From positions 620,001 to 684,000 of the forward strand of contig NZ_JAODPB010000003.1 of the NCBI RefSeq assembly GCF_025770735.1: a stretch of 64,000 bases of DNA, in the 5' to 3' direction. Source of the stretch: Shouchella tritolerans. Its GTDB lineage: Bacteria; Bacillota; Bacilli; Bacillales; Bacillaceae_D. This document shows positions 62,718 to 64,000 of this stretch, piece after piece. Numbering within the stretch: position 1 is the first letter of the stretch; every line of letters begins with the position of its first letter. Position numbers and translations under genes: made by a program. Below the pieces are notes generated by a model that saw nothing but the letters and a program-made list of their open reading frames with translations, ran no database searches and was not told where the DNA came from.

Positions 62718-63788
62718 TTATTGGTGGATAGACAAGGACTTGGCTTTCATGCGCTTAAACACGGTTTGTACATCTTCTGGCTTTAAAAACTCAATTGGCG
62801 ATACATGTTTATCAAACTGGACTTGATCTGCTTCCACAAGTAGCACATAACGGTCGCCAAGTTTTGCTAAATGGACGGTTTCACCAAATTCAGCAATGGG
62901 CACTTTAATGTCTGTATCGCCGAGCTTCATTCGTGTCGAAGCATCAGGAGCATGTTCGGCGATTTGCGCAGAGGCTTCCATCACTTCATGGGTAGAAAAC
63001 TGTTCTTGCAGCTCTCTCGTTTCGCTCGAAGCCCAAAGTTCGATTTTTTCGGAGAAAGCGTTGCGTTCTTCTACAGAGTGGGCAAATGCTTCCTCTGCGT
63101 GTTCTTCCATAATCGTTTGTACCTGTGTCCGCAAAATTTGCGGCATTGAATCTCCATATTCGACGTAAGGAAGGAAATCTTCGAAATATCGGGCGTGGGA
63201 AGACTGGTGGATTTTGACTTCCGCTTGTTCCACCATGCCTTCCTCAATCATATGTGGGTATTGAATGGATTTCATATTTTTCGTTGTAATCGCCCGTTCG
63301 ACTTTTTTAATCAGTGTTTTTGAATCGGCAAGCGTGGCGACGTTCTCTTGAAAATCGCATTTGAGCACGAATAAAAATAAGTCACTGTAATACTTTTTGG
63401 GCACAGCTTTGCAAACTAAAAAGACGCCTCCGCGCACGGCGCTTGTCTGTAGGTAGGTTTTGACAAATGCTTCGCTTTCTTTATGGAAAGCAGCAACTGA
63501 GTCGGCCGTTAAGGCACGTTGAAAGAGGTTATAATTTGGATTAGAGCTTAAAGGATGGCCAGGCTCTGCTACAAAGCGGCCGATTTTAGTCGGCGCTGCG
63601 TCTGAATTTGGATGGTGCTGTGCTTTTCGTTTGACGATTTTTTTTAGCTCCCCTTCTAAAAAGGCGGAAAGGGGGCTTTTTTCAAAAGCATTGGTGTCTA
63701 ATGTTTGGTAATGGCTATATTGTTTTGTATCCGTCTCATGGTCGACTTGAACGGCATAAAAAGATAAATATTGAACGGTAAATTCCAT
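62718..63788 (-). CDS. DUF3900-like protein (possibly nucleoid-associated type)
   Basis: A 356-residue protein starting at ATG 63788 with an ATAGGAG site. It begins MEFTVQYLSFYAVQVDHETD and continues with PTKIGRFVAEPGHPLSSNPNYNLFQRA, which fits the DUF3900 family of bacilli as I remember it. The middle (about residues 215-260, SSHARYFEDFLPYVEYGDSMPQILR) loosely recalls NdpA/YejK nucleoid-associated proteins. Soluble, no membrane helix. Function unknown. It ends 12 bases upstream of the CdaR start, so the two may share a transcript. Confidence 0.68.
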   Translation of the reverse strand: MEFTVQYLSFYAVQVDHETDTKQYSHYQTLDTNAFEKSPLSAFLEGELKKIVKRKAQHHPNSDAAPTKIGRFVAEPGHPLSSNPNYNLFQRALTADSVAAFHKESEAFVKTYLQTSAVRGGVFLVCKAVPKKYYSDLFLFVLKCDFQENVATLADSKTLIKKVERAITTKNMKSIQYPHMIEEGMVEQAEVKIHQSSHARYFEDFLPYVEYGDSMPQILRTQVQTIMEEHAEEAFAHSVEERNAFSEKIELWASSETRELQEQFSTHEVMEASAQIAEHAPDASTRMKLGDTDIKVPIAEFGETVHLAKLGDRYVLLVEADQVQFDKHVSPIEFLKPEDVQTVFKRMKAKSLSIHQ

Positions 63789-63988
63789 ATGTACTCCTAT
63801 TAAATCATTGTGATTGCTTTTGTTTAACAAACAGTATAGCATGGTGACTGTCAACGACCAACAGAAAGCAAACTATGGGCTTTTGTCAAATTGGTTGTGT
63901 GATATTAATGAAATCTGCTTGAATCAGCTACATCAAATATAGAATCGGTTATACTAGGTAAAAAGGAGCAAGAGGGGTGTGAAATGCG

Positions 63989-64000
63989 TTGAAGCAAGTC
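63989..64000 (+). CDS. Start of an unidentified gene, cut by the window end
   Basis: A TTG at 63989 (M-K-Q-V) has AGAGGGGTG nine bases upstream, and a TATACT -10 lies at 63951-63957. Only four codons are visible, so no identification is possible. Confidence 0.35.

Noticed and set aside
1-64000. CRISPR arrays, tRNA/rRNA genes, insertion sequences, integrases
   Set aside because: None found by reading; direct repeats present are protein-coding paralogues or codon repeats.

Overview
The window looks like chromosomal DNA of a low-to-mid GC Bacillaceae. The setting suggests an alkaliphilic Bacillus of the Shouchella/Alkalihalobacillus clausii kind, but that placement is an inference from gene content and style, not a match. 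Supporting signs are strong Shine-Dalgarno sites with frequent TTG/GTG starts, a YukE/Yue-type type VII secretion system (T7SS), a Des/DesK/DesR lipid-fluidity set, a SigO/RsoA two-part sigma factor, an M-box magnesium riboswitch before mgtE, an MhqR-like regulator and a 27-residue holin-like toxin gene. No rRNA, tRNA, CRISPR array or intact insertion sequence was seen.

Layout. 1-3.8 kb: end of a T7SS operon (last codons of essC, then esaA and essA). 3.8-10.55 kb: a T7SS substrate module with two small WXG100/Lap-like proteins, a coiled-coil protein and a 512-residue candidate effector, followed by an array of paralogous small membrane proteins (family A, four copies, two frameshifted), NTF2-like lipoproteins (family B, two copies) and the decayed tail of a second effector. 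The C-terminal domain of the effector is homologous to the external domain of family A. This is the least explained and most interesting part of the window. 10.6-16.1 kb: a secreted GH16 glucanase and a Fur-controlled iron-siderophore ABC importer. 16.2-20.7 kb: a possible degraded gene and a PadR-controlled ABC/FtsX-type transporter. 20.9-26 kb: the holin-like toxin gene, an RpiR regulator facing an amino-sugar PTS with nanE, and pepT.

26-38.5 kb: a visibly more GC-rich block that reads as an acquired nitrate-respiration island: a RIC iron-sulfur repair protein, narGHJI, nreABC (oxygen/nitrate sensing), a NarK/NarT nitrate transporter fused to a C-terminal PAS domain, and ywiC. A near-match to the NreC box sits before narG. 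38.6-49.3 kb: a LplABC-like sugar ABC importer with its own YesMN-like two-component system, SigO/RsoA, a DedA protein, a GH4 alpha-galactosidase and its divergent AraC-type regulator. 49.4-54.3 kb: des with a DesR-type palindrome, desK, desR, then mgtE with its M-box. 54.4-64 kb: housekeeping and accessory genes: MhqR-like repressor, two GNAT acetyltransferases, a MocR-type aspartate aminotransferase, methionine aminopeptidase, a flavin reductase-like protein, glycerate kinase with a CdaR activator, and a DUF3900-like protein.

How parts work together. EssC, EsaA and EssA belong to the membrane secretion machine that would export the adjacent small helical proteins and effector; the A and B proteins are placed and built like surface-anchored immunity or accessory proteins. 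NreABC would switch on narGHJI when oxygen is low and nitrate is present, NarT-PAS would import nitrate, and the RIC protein would repair clusters damaged by nitric oxide. Function calls rest on reading motifs and gene order by eye; no database search was run.
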